Positions 55,831 to 64,000 of a stretch of 64,000 nt of DNA are shown piece by piece. Source of the stretch: Atriophallophorus winterbourni (lineage: Eukaryota > Platyhelminthes > Trematoda > Plagiorchiida > Microphallidae); assembly GCA_013407085.1 (NCBI GenBank), contig JACCGJ010002534.1:1-64000 (forward strand), read 5' to 3'. Position 1 is the stretch's first letter. The number at the start of each line of letters is the position of its first letter. The position numbers were made by a program, and so were the translations under genes. The notes beneath the pieces were generated by a model. It was not told where the DNA came from. It did no database searches and saw only the letters and a list, made by a program, of their open reading frames with translations.

Positions 55831-57270
55831 GCGGTGCAGTTGTGCGAGTTTGTCCTGAAAAAATTGAAGGATAATATTGGTACTATTAACCGAAAGTGAG
55901 AACATAAATCGGATTATCAACAAAATGGTGAATTACAAATTGTGGTCAATATACTTCAGCGTCAACTAACATTGTATCAATTGGATTAACCTAAAATAGA
56001 CGACGTGACGTGATGTGCGGACGAATAAATTTGTGCTCTCATACTTTTTGATTTATTTCCTCACTCCTTTTTCTGAGCTGGGCGGTTCATAGGTAATTGA
56101 ATTTTTATCAATTTGTTCGTTTTCTAATATACCCGTTTCAACTTCCTTGAAAATCCAATTTTTGCAGGTTTTAACCCAAATCTACCTACGCGTGCAATAT
56201 TCCTGGCGATTGAGAATATCGTTCCTGTTGAAATACTATTGAGATGAACACATCATTTCGAATCGACGTATAGTTTCTTCAACTTTGTCAGATCGAAACT
56301 CGTTGAACCGCATCACATTTATTCAACTAGATTGCCTTTGCTCATGGGATCGCGTGACTCCGATCCAACGCATACACTCCACAGGTAGCTATCGATCGAT
56401 AAACAACTGCATCACCAAGTGCACTGACTCACCACTCACCGGATTGTAACAATGACACGAAAGATGACCTTGATGTCCCAGACAAGGAAGGCAACACGTG
56501 ATGCGTGTCAAATGAACAACAAAGGGATAAGTGCTAGATCTCACGTAGTTAATTTTTTGGCTGCTTGGTTAAAGTAAATACCAACTGTGATAAAGCTCTA
56601 ACGCAGGAAGCGGTATCGTTTATTAACAAAGTTGATTTCCCCGGCGTTTGCTACGTATATAGTGCATGCGGAAGTAAACACCCTAGCGATACACCGACAA
56701 ATCCTCCACATGAAGCAAAGCTGGAATCTCGAATAGAGATTTTGGAAAATTATTATTGAAAATTTGAGGAAACACTTAAGCCACTTTTGGTAGATACAAT
56801 TGCCAACGAAAATCAACCCCTAAATAGATGTTGCTCAAGGCGGCAAAAAGGATGAGAAAAATACGCCAGAAAGTGTTCCCTTAACAGAGTGTGGTAACTG
56901 CTTATCCTGGTGTAATACATATGAACCAAGTGAACCCTGTTTACCGTGATCCACATCTAATAAAATGGCAATCACATTAGCCAGGATTCCCCACCGTCTT
57001 GTTGGCAGACCCGAGCAACCCCAAACGCAACACTACCGCTCTCAGTATAATCTACACAAATGTATCGGAGTCGATAGACACATTTTTCAGCAAGACAAGC
57101 ACATGTGCTTAAGGAATGGACTAAACTCTCTTTACACAAATGTTCTTGAAAGCTTTAGTACCTACATCGATGACGCGCTTAACTCGACATAAAAGCATCC
57201 CACATTTATACCGACAGCGTCTATTGAAGGTGATACTGGAAACAAAATCTGACACAGAAAAAGTCATACT
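55831..57270 (+). pseudogene. CR1-E 5' UTR and ORF1 (module copy 2)
   Basis: ATG at ~56452 (MTRKMTLMSQTRKATRDACQ), a finger with lost Cys residues, CDKALTQEAVSFINKVDFPGVCYVYSAC, coiled coil LESRIEILENYY, then beyond 56970 (not in module copy 1) TRLTRHKSIPHLYRQRLLKVILETKSDTEKVI. The frame is cut by the TRIM at 57271 and resumes after the duplicated ATACT as L-N-E, matching DVLLNSY in other ORF1 copies. Confidence 0.6.
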
Positions 57271-57424
57271 TGTGGAGTGGCTGTCAGCATGAATACTTAT
57301 TGTCCAATCAGAATGCATTAGCTGTCAGTGTGTCTATCTCTGTATTGTAATTCCCATGATGATTCATATCTTTGTTGACGTGTAGTGAATACACATCTGT
57401 CGCTCTGATCTTGACTTTTCTACA
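57271..57424 (+). repeat. 5' LTR of the TRIM-like element
   Basis: Starts TGTGGAGTGG, ends TCTACA; 154 bp. TG...CA ends as in Ty3/gypsy LTRs. Differs from the 3' LTR at five positions. Confidence 0.9.
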
Positions 57425-57490
57425 TGGTGACGAGGGTGATCGACGAGAAAACGTCGGATAGAACTGAGAACGCCCGTTTTAGCGGCTTTA

Positions 57491-58039
57491 ATGTTCGACC
57501 ACCGGCAACACTCAATGGAAGGCGATGAAGGATTGGCAGAGAGATGGAAACGGTGGAAGGAACAGTTTAGAGACATTCGGACGTTGGCGAATCTGACGAA
57601 TACCGACAAAGCGTATTCAAATGGTGACGCTGAGGAATGCGCTTGGTGAACAGGCGACGAATTTCATACAGTGTTTCACCTTTGATAAGAACGAAAACGC
57701 AGATGACTGGGAAACTATCTTCGCGAAGCTCGAAGAACATTGCCTCGGTCAAGTAAACGAGAGATGGAAACTGTGGAAGCAACACTTCAGCGACTTTCGG
57801 ACGTTGGCGAATCTGACGAATACCGATAAAGTGTATCAAATTGTGACGCTGAGGAATGCGCTTGGTGAACAGGCGACGGAGTTTATACAGTGTTTCACTT
57901 TTGTTGAGAACGAAGACGCAGATGACTGGGGAATAATCTTCGCGAAGCTCGAAGAACTTTGCCTCGGTCATGTGAACGATATAAATTCAATTGTCACGCG
58001 CAAGATGTCGATGAGCCGATCGTTTGAAAAACGGAAGGA
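57491..58039 (+). pseudogene. Tandemly duplicated Gag fragment inside the TRIM
   Basis: ATG 57491 gives MFDHRQHSMEGDEGLAERWKRW..., a Ty3/gypsy Gag N-terminus (SMEG..AE.WKRWKEQF). Then a 220-bp unit occurs twice: 57541-57760 and 57761-57980. Each encodes RWK.WK..F..(F/I)RTLANLTNTDK, VTLRNALGEQAT.FIQCFTF and the DDW..IFAKLEE.CLG segment. One extra base in the first unit (~57614) shifts its frame; the second unit is open (57621-58061, which also reads into the 3' LTR). A genuine Gag would have one such unit followed by capsid and a zinc knuckle. Function is unlikely; it may serve as packaging sequence (inference). Confidence 0.75.
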
Positions 58040-58193
58040 TGTGGAGTGGCTGTCAGCATGAATACTTATTGTCCAATCAGAATGCAGTATCTGTCAGTGT
58101 GTCTATCTCTTTATTGTAATTCCCATGATGATTCATATCTTTGTTGACGTGTAGTGAATACACATCTGTCGCTCTGATCTGGACTTTTTTACA
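58040..58193 (+). repeat. 3' LTR of the TRIM-like element
   Basis: 154 bp, same ends as the 5' LTR, followed by the target duplication ATACT. Confidence 0.9.
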
Positions 58194-58208
58194 ATACTCA
58201 ATGAGATG

Positions 58209-59752
58209 CAAGATTCAAGATTCAAGATTTATGGTTAAAAAGCAAATTGCTGTACAGTACCATAGGAAATACGTATAAAAAATTAAAAAAAATCGTTACT
58301 TGTATGATCATATCCATGTTCTTTATAGGTGGAGCAAAATAATGCCCAATGGCGACACAGACTGAGGAAAAAAATCTTTGGATGGACGGTAATTCCGTGC
58401 GTTAAAAATATAGACATCACTAGGTAGGGGCCAACGCAGTAGTTCTCAACATAAGGATTCGTAACGTTTGTTTATAAATGTGCTCGTTCGTTGAGGTAAC
58501 AATATCTGTCGGCAAGCTATTCCACAAGAAGCATACAGGAACAGCGAAGAAGTTACGACGAAAATTCAATCGTGAGTGCAGGATTTGAATGGTCAAAGGG
58601 TGGCTGCGTGTGAGGACAACGGATCCAACCTTGAAGAGGTGAGTGAGAGGGAGGGATTTCGCGTAGATGATTCGATATGTCAGAGTGAGGTCGTGTAGCA
58701 TACGTCTGAGCTCGAGGGTGCACAGTCCAAGTCTGGTCAGTTGCTGCTCAAAGGGTAAATTATTCAATCCGGTAACCATTTTGGATGCCTTGTGATAAAT
58801 TCGTTCGAGGAGCGAGATGTTTTTTCACATCCATGGCGTCCAAGCTTGTACAGCGTAGTCAACGATAGGATGTATGTGAGTGTTCAGTAATTTCGCGAGT
58901 GAGTGTGGTGGGAAACGTCCGAAATTGTGTTTCAGTAAACCGGGCAAGCTGCACGCACGCTTGTAGATGGCTTCACGCTGTAGGCTGTTCTTCAAAGTGC
59001 CAGACACCCAGATTCCGAGATCTTTTGTGATGTTCTTCATTCAAGCGGGTGGCCGCCAAGTGTATAGGTAACGGGTAAGGGTTTTCCGACTTGCAACATT
59101 TTGTACTTGCGGAAATTAAATGACAGTTTGTTTTGGATTGACCACTGGTGCAGCTTATTCAAATCTCCTTGCAGAACTTGACAGTCCTTGATAGAGTTTA
59201 CCTTCGTCCAGATTGTTTCATCATCTGCGAATAAAACAAGCTTACATGCTAGTAAGTTCTGTGGATCGTTTATAAATATGAGAAACAGTATCGGACCAAT
59301 CAGACCTTCCAAAATTTTGGAAACCGCTGAAAGAAGCGTCACGGGGCGGTTATTTGCCGGACCAGAATGACTGCCCCCTCCTTAGATTGGTGTGATAAAC
59401 CGGTTTTCCATTGAGTTGGTACGGTTCCCGTATTCAATGAATGCCTGAATAGACCACATAGTGGGCCACGAAGCTCGAGCTCGCATGACTTCAGAACAGC
59501 AGGTGTTATTCCATCCTCTCCTGGTGATTTGCGAACGTTCAGCCCGCGTAAATGCATTCGCACAACCGTAGGATCTACCTCGATGTTAATAAGGCATTCG
59601 ACCTGTAGTGGGCGCGGCAAAGACGTCAGCGTTGACACGTTCTTTGGACAAAATACTTGCGCATAAAATGATATTAGGGCATCCGCTGTATCCTTGACAT
59701 TATCATTCAGTCCGTTCTCTGTCTGGATAGGAAATACGCCTGGTTTAACCTT
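58209..59752 (-). pseudogene. CR1-A RT, minus strand, with internal deletion
   Basis: 3' tail at 58209-58235 (GATTCAAGATTCAAGATTTATGG in plus sense), then the RT read upward: C-terminus (58779-58420), thumb (59040-58825, KDLGIWVSGTLKNSL), FADDETIW (catalytic box near 59225), linker and fingers (59773-59339: GKVKPGVF, DALISFYAQVFCPKN, LRGLNVRKSPGEDGITPAVL). About 330 bp between SKILE and GPILFL, which includes YLDISKAFD and the PQGS motif, is deleted (near 59300), so the enzyme is dead. Confidence 0.8.
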
Positions 59753-59975
59753 ACCTACACACTTGGCAGCCACCCGCTTGAATGGAGTACATCACAAAAG
59801 ATCTCGGAATCTTGGTGTCTGGCACTTTGAAGAACAGCCTACAGTGCGAAGCCGTCTACAAGCGTGCGTGCAGCTTGCTAGGTTTAGTGAAACGCATTTT
59901 CGGACGTTTCCCACCACACTCACTCGCGAAATTACTAAACACTTACATACATCCTGTCGTTGACTACTCTGTACA
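59753..59975 (+). pseudogene. Inverted extra piece of CR1-A RT
   Basis: Plus-strand sequence from YTLGSHPLEW through the thumb (SGTLKNSLQCEAVYKRACSLLG, FGRFPPHSLAKLLNTYIHPVVDYSVQ), wedged between the minus-strand EN and RT of one element. The minus-strand RT has its own copy of this part, so this is an addition, not a simple inversion. Confidence 0.8.
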
Positions 59976-60823
59976 AGGCCGAAGTAATCGACTCTGCTGA
60001 TGAAATTAACGTCGCCCGACGCCCTTATGGCGTTGCACACAAATTCGAAGGACAACACCAGATGGTCACTTAGCCCCAAAGGACTATGATACTGCACTGA
60101 CTCTACTGCTGTTGCTTCAGAGGTTAAAACCAGATCTAGAATTGATGATTCATTGAGGTCCCTTTGTCGAGTGAATGAATGGACATGGTTATATAAGGGA
60201 GTGAAAGTGATTATCTCACGGAATTTGTACTCAAGGGATTGCTGAGTATGCACACTTTTGGTGTAGAGATGTGGGAGGTTAAAATCACCCATTATTAACA
60301 ATTGGCATCCTCTAAGGTTTCCAGCGTTGCGCATTATTTGTAACAACGTTTCATTGTGGGCATCGGAAGAGTTGGGCGAGCGGTAGATCACACAAATTAT
60401 ACAGTTCTCTCCAGTTTCCAAGCGAAGGCTACACCACATGGTTTCCTCTAGCTCAAACCTTGTGTAAGGTACAGCTGTGCATTGAAGACGTTCGTTATAA
60501 TACAAAGCAACTCCACCACTTGATCTTGAACGGTCTCGTCGAAGTAGGATCATGTTGGGAAGTGTTAGCTCGCAATCGTTCACCTGACCGTAAAACCATG
60601 TTTCGGTAACAGCAATGATGTGGGCAGAAAACTTAGCGTTAAAATGGGTTAATTCGGCGATTTTGTTCCTCAAGCACTGTGCATTTAAGTATAGGCATTT
60701 AACATTGGTTTTTGTGTGTAGCGAGCCTATGCGGATGATGTTTGTATGTCCGACCCCCTGAGAGCCGGACCATTGCATTTTTTTGGAACAACTTCGCAGT
60801 TTAGTCTGTCCATGTCTTCGCAC
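59976..60823 (-). pseudogene. CR1-A APE endonuclease, EN domain well preserved
   Basis: Open frame with the full EN motif series: VKCLYLNAQCLRNKIAELTHF, IIAVTETWFYG (catalytic Glu), LLRRDRSRSSGGVALYYNERLQC, MWCSLRLETGENC, VIYRSPNSSDAH, LLIMGDFNLPHL (catalytic Asp/Asn), and LGLSDHLVLSFEF (catalytic Asp-His). EN would nick target DNA to prime reverse transcription. The open frame continues to 59792, but its last ~60 codons are antisense to the inverted RT piece and not part of the protein. Confidence 0.8.
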
Positions 60824-61590
60824 GGCATTGCTGCAGCTTGTGTTTCGGAGGCAGCCTTCGGTATGCTGAGTCTGAGGTCATTGAGGATATTTTTTCTGTG
60901 TATTTTCCCATTGTGTCTGACAAAGGCTGTCATAGCAGAGGTTAAGAAAGTGAGTTTTAAAGGGGGTGGTTCATCGCCTTTGTAGTTTGATGACCTCGGT
61001 ATTCGCGACAACACCTTCGCGTGCTCCAATCGCTTCTGCAACGTATAACCACTGTTTATAGTCGTGTTGTTGTTGTTTCGCGGCCTCTGTTGTACTGGTA
61101 GCCTCTGGAACGCCTAGAAGGATCAGACTGCGCTCTTGATTTTCTTACGGACGTCTCCGCCTCCTTTTCTTTCACACCAGGGTATATCGGCGAGTATTGC
61201 ACGTAGGTATGGCACGTAACAAGTAGGAATTCAAAAGATCAATCTCCATATCCCTCTCACTGTTTAGTGTTACTTTTAGTAGCCGCGCTTCGCCGAAGTG
61301 TGGGGAGCTTTGGTGGCGAACCAAACGTGTAACAGCTGAAGGTTTTATCGTTTCCAACCCCATCAACGTAAAATGTTTGGACCATTTTTCTAGGTCGTAT
61401 CGTTGTCTATTCGCCAGAAGTGTCTCGCTAGACTCCTGTATGCTGGTACAGATTACAGAGAGATTTTTTGCGATCTTTGGGGCGGCAACATTAGGAGTTA
61501 AAACCGATAGTTTGAGCGGAACCTCCCGATGAGCGTATATAATCAGTTCTTGTTCCGGTTTGACCCCGAGTATAAACCGGTACACATTGG
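60727..61590 (-). pseudogene. CR1-A ORF1, C-terminal two thirds
   Basis: 61585-61172: LSVICTSIQESSETLLANRQRYDLEKW, AVTRLVRHQSSPHFGEARLLKVTLNSERDMEIDLLNSYLL, the same order as in the array ORF1 (VICTDVPEPE ... TRLTRRRDSPHQDKPRLLRVNL). A damaged RRM-like stretch, then 61041-60727 (LSRIPRSSNYKGDEPPPLKLTFLTSAM), matching DTFRLPSSAKYKGNGPRPLKINFLMSTM. The finger and coiled coil are missing because the copy stops at ~61590. Confidence 0.7.
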
Positions 61591-61599
61591 TTCAAAAAA

Positions 61600-62026
61600 G
61601 GTAAATCCATTTTTCAAGACAAGTATACTTCACGCAGTCCAATCTTCCTCGGTGTCCCAAAAATGCTAATAAAGTATCAGCTTCGGAATCAAAGCAACAA
61701 GATTTGAACCAATGGTTATACATTGCCGATGCCATTGAATCTCGTCATTCAATTGTTGTAGAAGATCGCTTTTCTAACGACTGACATGACTGTTTCTATC
61801 AATGCAAACTGAAAATCTAACCGCGAAAAACTTCCACCAGACGTAAGACTAAGCGTGCACAAGCGTGTACCCTCGCTTACACACAGAGATCCATCGCAGT
61901 CACAGTTTGATAGCAATTTTGTTACTGATAGTCAAAATGCTACTCAAAATACTAATAAGGTCCGACTCGCGTGGAGTCGTACCAATAGCTACATTACACG
62001 ATCCTATATTGTGTAAGGTAAATACG
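61600..62026 (+). pseudogene. CR1-E ORF1, C-terminal part
   Basis: Plus-strand reading: SIFLGVPKNANKVSASESKQQDLNQWLYIADAI.., parallel to LIILGVPELAGNPEANERAEHDYRQWSFLADTI of the array ORF1, then IVVEDRF. Stops and shifts follow. Immediately precedes the ORF2 start at ~62389. Confidence 0.55.
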
Positions 62027-62035
62027 ATCAAGTGC

Positions 62036-62388
62036 TTTTTGTTTAAAGTCAGATTTTTATTAATAAGTTGTATATGACGTTCGAAAAGCAGGACGGAATC
62101 ACACGACCGGTTTCGCGGTAATTGCCGCTTATCATTATGTGTATCCGTGACCTGACATTCGAACGCCGTTCAGACTTTGTGCTAAACCCATTTATTTGCG
62201 ATTCCGAGGATAAATCCTCATTTTCAAATTGAAAGTTAGCTTTTATGTGGGGACTAATCCAAGTTCCACAGTCGGTGCAATGTAGCACCGTTAACTGTTT
62301 GTAATATTTTTGCAAGATCCAAATAACAGCATGATGGTAGTTTTTGTTTAATGTCAGATTTTTATTAATAAGTAATATATGACGTTCC
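62036..62388 (-). mobile_element. 353-bp insertion with terminal direct repeats: candidate retrozyme or Penelope-derived mini-element
   Basis: Flanked by the 9-bp ATCAAGTGC (62027-62035 and 62389-62397), which is the IKC codon region of the CR1-E ORF2 start. The first and last 47 bp (62036-62082 and 62341-62387) are direct repeats with three mismatches, so the element consists of one 305-bp unit plus 47 bp of the next. On the minus strand a hammerhead-like core lies in the unit (62153-62109). No protein is encoded that I recognise. Confidence 0.65.
62109..62153 (-). ncRNA. Degenerate hammerhead-ribozyme-like core
   Basis: Minus-strand order: GGTC (would be the cleavage triplet GUC with a 3-bp stem III), then ATGATAAG in place of CTGATGAG, stem II CGG/CCG with a CAATTA loop, then CGAAACC, whose ACC pairs with GGT. 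Stem I is not convincing and two core bases deviate, so it is probably inactive. The short stem III is the form described for Penelope-like elements and retrozymes. Confidence 0.4.
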
Positions 62389-62990
62389 ATCAAGTGCATA
62401 TATACGAATGCTCGGGGTTTAACCAGCAAATTAGCTGAACAATTCAAGATTTCTGACAATCTTTCACCCGATTTGATTGCAGTTACAGATACGTGGTTCC
62501 ATCCCTACATGACTGACGCTGAGCTCTCCATTCCGAAACTGTCGCCACTCCGTCGCGATCGCCTAAGATCCGGTGGTGGAGATGCAGACTACTTTCATGA
62601 ACGTTTAGCGCAGTGTAACGTAATCAATCATCCTGACCTCAGCTTACCTGATGAAATCTGGTGTTCAGTAAATTTAGTGAATGGAGATGAATGTACGATC
62701 GGCATCATTTACCGCTCGCCATCATCCGAAAGCTCATTTAACGATAAACTAATCAAATCATTGCAATTCATCACAAACAGCCAGACAACTCAATTGCTGA
62801 TCATGGGTGATTTTAATCTCCTGCGTCTGTTTTCAAGAAGTAAACAGTCACTGCCTTCGAAATCGCTTCACTGCACAACGACTTTCACCACCCAACTCAC
62901 AGACGGGGTCTTGATTAACGATCAACCAACGACCTTATCTTAACGACTAAAGCAATCGCGGTAGAGGATATTCAACACATGGCACCACTA
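62389..62990 (+). pseudogene. CR1-E APE endonuclease
   Basis: Starts IKCIYTNARGLTSKLAEQFK, LIAVTDTWFHP (Glu replaced by Asp in the TETW motif), LSPLRRDRLRSGGGDADYFHERL, IWCSVNLVNGDECTIGIIYRSPSSE, LLIMGDFNLLRLFS. After a frameshift near 62880 the C-terminal part is degraded, and the SDH motif is not clear before ~63010. Confidence 0.75.
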
Positions 62991-62999
62991 TGAAAGAAT

Positions 63000-64000
63000 G
63001 AACATGCGGTGCTTGTCTTTGATTGTATGTAGCGCGGAACGATTGAGCGAACAGACGAAAGTCTCCAAGAAAATACAATTTCAATCTTTAAATATCAGTC
63101 TCCATGATGCGCACACTCAAAAGTTTGATTTCATGGATTTTAGCTTATATTTCAATAAATTTCTATATTATTTAAATTCGAAGATTCAAGAAAACTTCAG
63201 TTTTTTACTATACAAATGCAGCTACAACAACCAGTTTGTTATTCGGAGTAGAACTAAGAAATGGTTAGCTGTTAAGCGAGAGTCTTGGGTAAATCATAAG
63301 AATCTTAGTACGGAAGCAACTTGGATGAGATTCTGTAAGATATGGAATCACGTCACGCTCATATATGAGAAGATCGCATGCAGTTCCAATGGAACTTGCT
63401 TAAGAGAATGGAACAGAATCCTGAGCTTCTCTACAAGATAGTAAATGAACGATCAAAGATCAAACCAGGTGTATTCTCTGTACTAACATCTAATGTATTG
63501 ACCTACACTGCCCAAGACCCCGCCGATGCTTTAGCAATGTTTTATTCATTTGTCTTCAATCCCAAGCGTTGTATCCTATATCAAGTTTCACCAAATTCGG
63601 CACATTTCGAATTACTAAGTGAAATGACTATCAACGAATACATGGTTTGGCGGGAACTTTGACAACTAAACGGGAAGTCCCCTGGCGCAGACAAAATTAC
63701 CCCCGCCATACTTCGCAGGTGTCGCGTTGCTCTGACTGCTCCTCTTACTCGCATATTCAATCTCAGATTAAATGAAGGAAAAATACCACCGCAATGGAAA
63801 GCAGGGATGATAACTCCTATTTATAAAGGCGGTAGCCGTTCAGACATAGCAAACTATAGAACAGTAACGTTACTTCCGGGGATCTCTAAATTAATGGAAC
63901 GCATTGTGACTGCGCGCATAAGAGAACATTTTGAAAACCAAAATATTTTGACCGCAGCACAACACGGTTTTCGGAAAGATCGTTGCTGTTTATCTAAACT
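63000..64000 (+). pseudogene. CR1-E ORF2 linker and RT N-terminus (continues past the window)
   Basis: Linker 63110-63420 (TKKWLAVKRESWVNHK..), then KRMEQNPELLYKIVNERSKIKPGVFSVL, DPADALAMFYSFVFNP, a TGA at ~63660, NGKSPGADKITPAIL, WKAGMITPIYKGGSRSDIANYRTVTLLP, AQHGFRKDRCCLSKL up to the edge. Only one stop is seen in the RT part, so the remaining RT beyond the window may be fairly intact. Confidence 0.75.

Larger units (their letters stand above)
57271..58193 (+). mobile_element. TRIM-like LTR element, complete, 923 bp
   Basis: Two 154-bp LTRs enclose 615 bp. Flanked by ATACT (57266-57270 and 58194-58198). TGGTGACGAGGG directly after the 5' LTR has the TGG expected of a primer-binding site; GAAAAACGGAAGGA (58026-58039) directly before the 3' LTR is a polypurine tract. 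The interior has only Gag-derived sequence; protease, RT and integrase are absent. So it must use enzymes of another element. The five LTR differences (about 3 percent) indicate a moderately recent insertion. Confidence 0.9.

Noticed and set aside
59792..59975. C-terminal part of the 343-codon ORF at 59792-60823 as a novel EN extension
   Set aside because: It is antisense to a plus-strand RT fragment; EN homology ends near 59980.
1..64000. Bacterial or phage origin with operons, ribosome-binding sites or terminators
   Set aside because: All identifiable proteins are from eukaryotic non-LTR, LTR, Penelope-like and pogo-type elements; there are no operonic genes and no Shine-Dalgarno spacing.

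Overview
This window is a eukaryotic repeat island. I found no convincing host gene, tRNA, rRNA or CRISPR array. Almost everything recognisable is a retrotransposon or a small DNA transposon, mostly decayed. The mix suggests a flatworm, most likely a trematode (blood-fluke-like): many CR1/jockey-type non-LTR elements with short (TTGAA/TTGAATC)n tails, an RTE (SR2-like) element, a Penelope-like element, and a Ty3/gypsy Gag with the C-x2-H-x9-C-x3-C knuckle that I associate with the CsRn1/Boudicca group. The organism is an inference; the element types are read from the translations. Working names: CR1-A (1-5.4 kb and 58.2-61.6 kb), CR1-B (array reverse transcriptase), CR1-C (7.7-9.3 kb and 48.4-50.9 kb), CR1-D (46.1-47.6 kb), CR1-E (plus-strand elements at 14.9, 50.9, 56.0 and 61.6-64 kb). 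CR1 elements encode ORF1 (PHD-like zinc finger, coiled coil, RRM-like region) and ORF2 (APE-type endonuclease, EN, then reverse transcriptase, RT).

Layout. 0-5.4 kb: two 5'-truncated CR1-A copies (+) next to decayed minus-strand EN and RT. 5.4-9.4 kb: decayed minus-strand RT and ORF1. 9.4-10.3 kb: a MITE whose left inverted repeat was split by an internally deleted RTE derivative. 10.4-15.8 kb: ORF1/EN debris carrying an internally deleted pogo-like transposon. 15.8-17.3 kb: CsRn1-like gag-protease and its LTR (-). 17.3-20 kb: Penelope-like RT, then an RTE 5' region. 20.8-48.4 kb: a tandem array of about 3.46-kb units, each an ORF1 (-) head-to-head with a dead CR1-B RT fragment (+). 46.1-47.6 kb: a young CR1-D insertion in the last unit. 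48.4-50.9 kb: CR1-C split by CR1-B. 50.9-57.3 kb: a second copy of the 11-15.8 kb module with different insertions. 57.3-58.2 kb: a complete 923-bp TRIM-like LTR element. 58.2-61.6 kb: a rearranged CR1-A (-). 61.6-64 kb: a CR1-E (+) running off the edge, with a 353-bp retrozyme-like insertion.

How the parts relate. The elements are nested and several insertions can be dated relative to each other, because undisturbed paralogous sites lie in the same window. The best-supported events have target-site duplications: ATCAT for CR1-D, ATACT for the TRIM, CGGAT for its solo LTR, TA for the pogo-like element, a 15-bp repeat for the RTE derivative, and ATCAAGTGC for the 353-bp element. Most ORFs are broken. 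The best preserved are the CR1-D RT (401 codons, catalytic residues present), the 524-codon CR1-A RT (one catalytic Asp replaced by Val), the gag-protease fragment, and one array ORF1 of about 360 codons.
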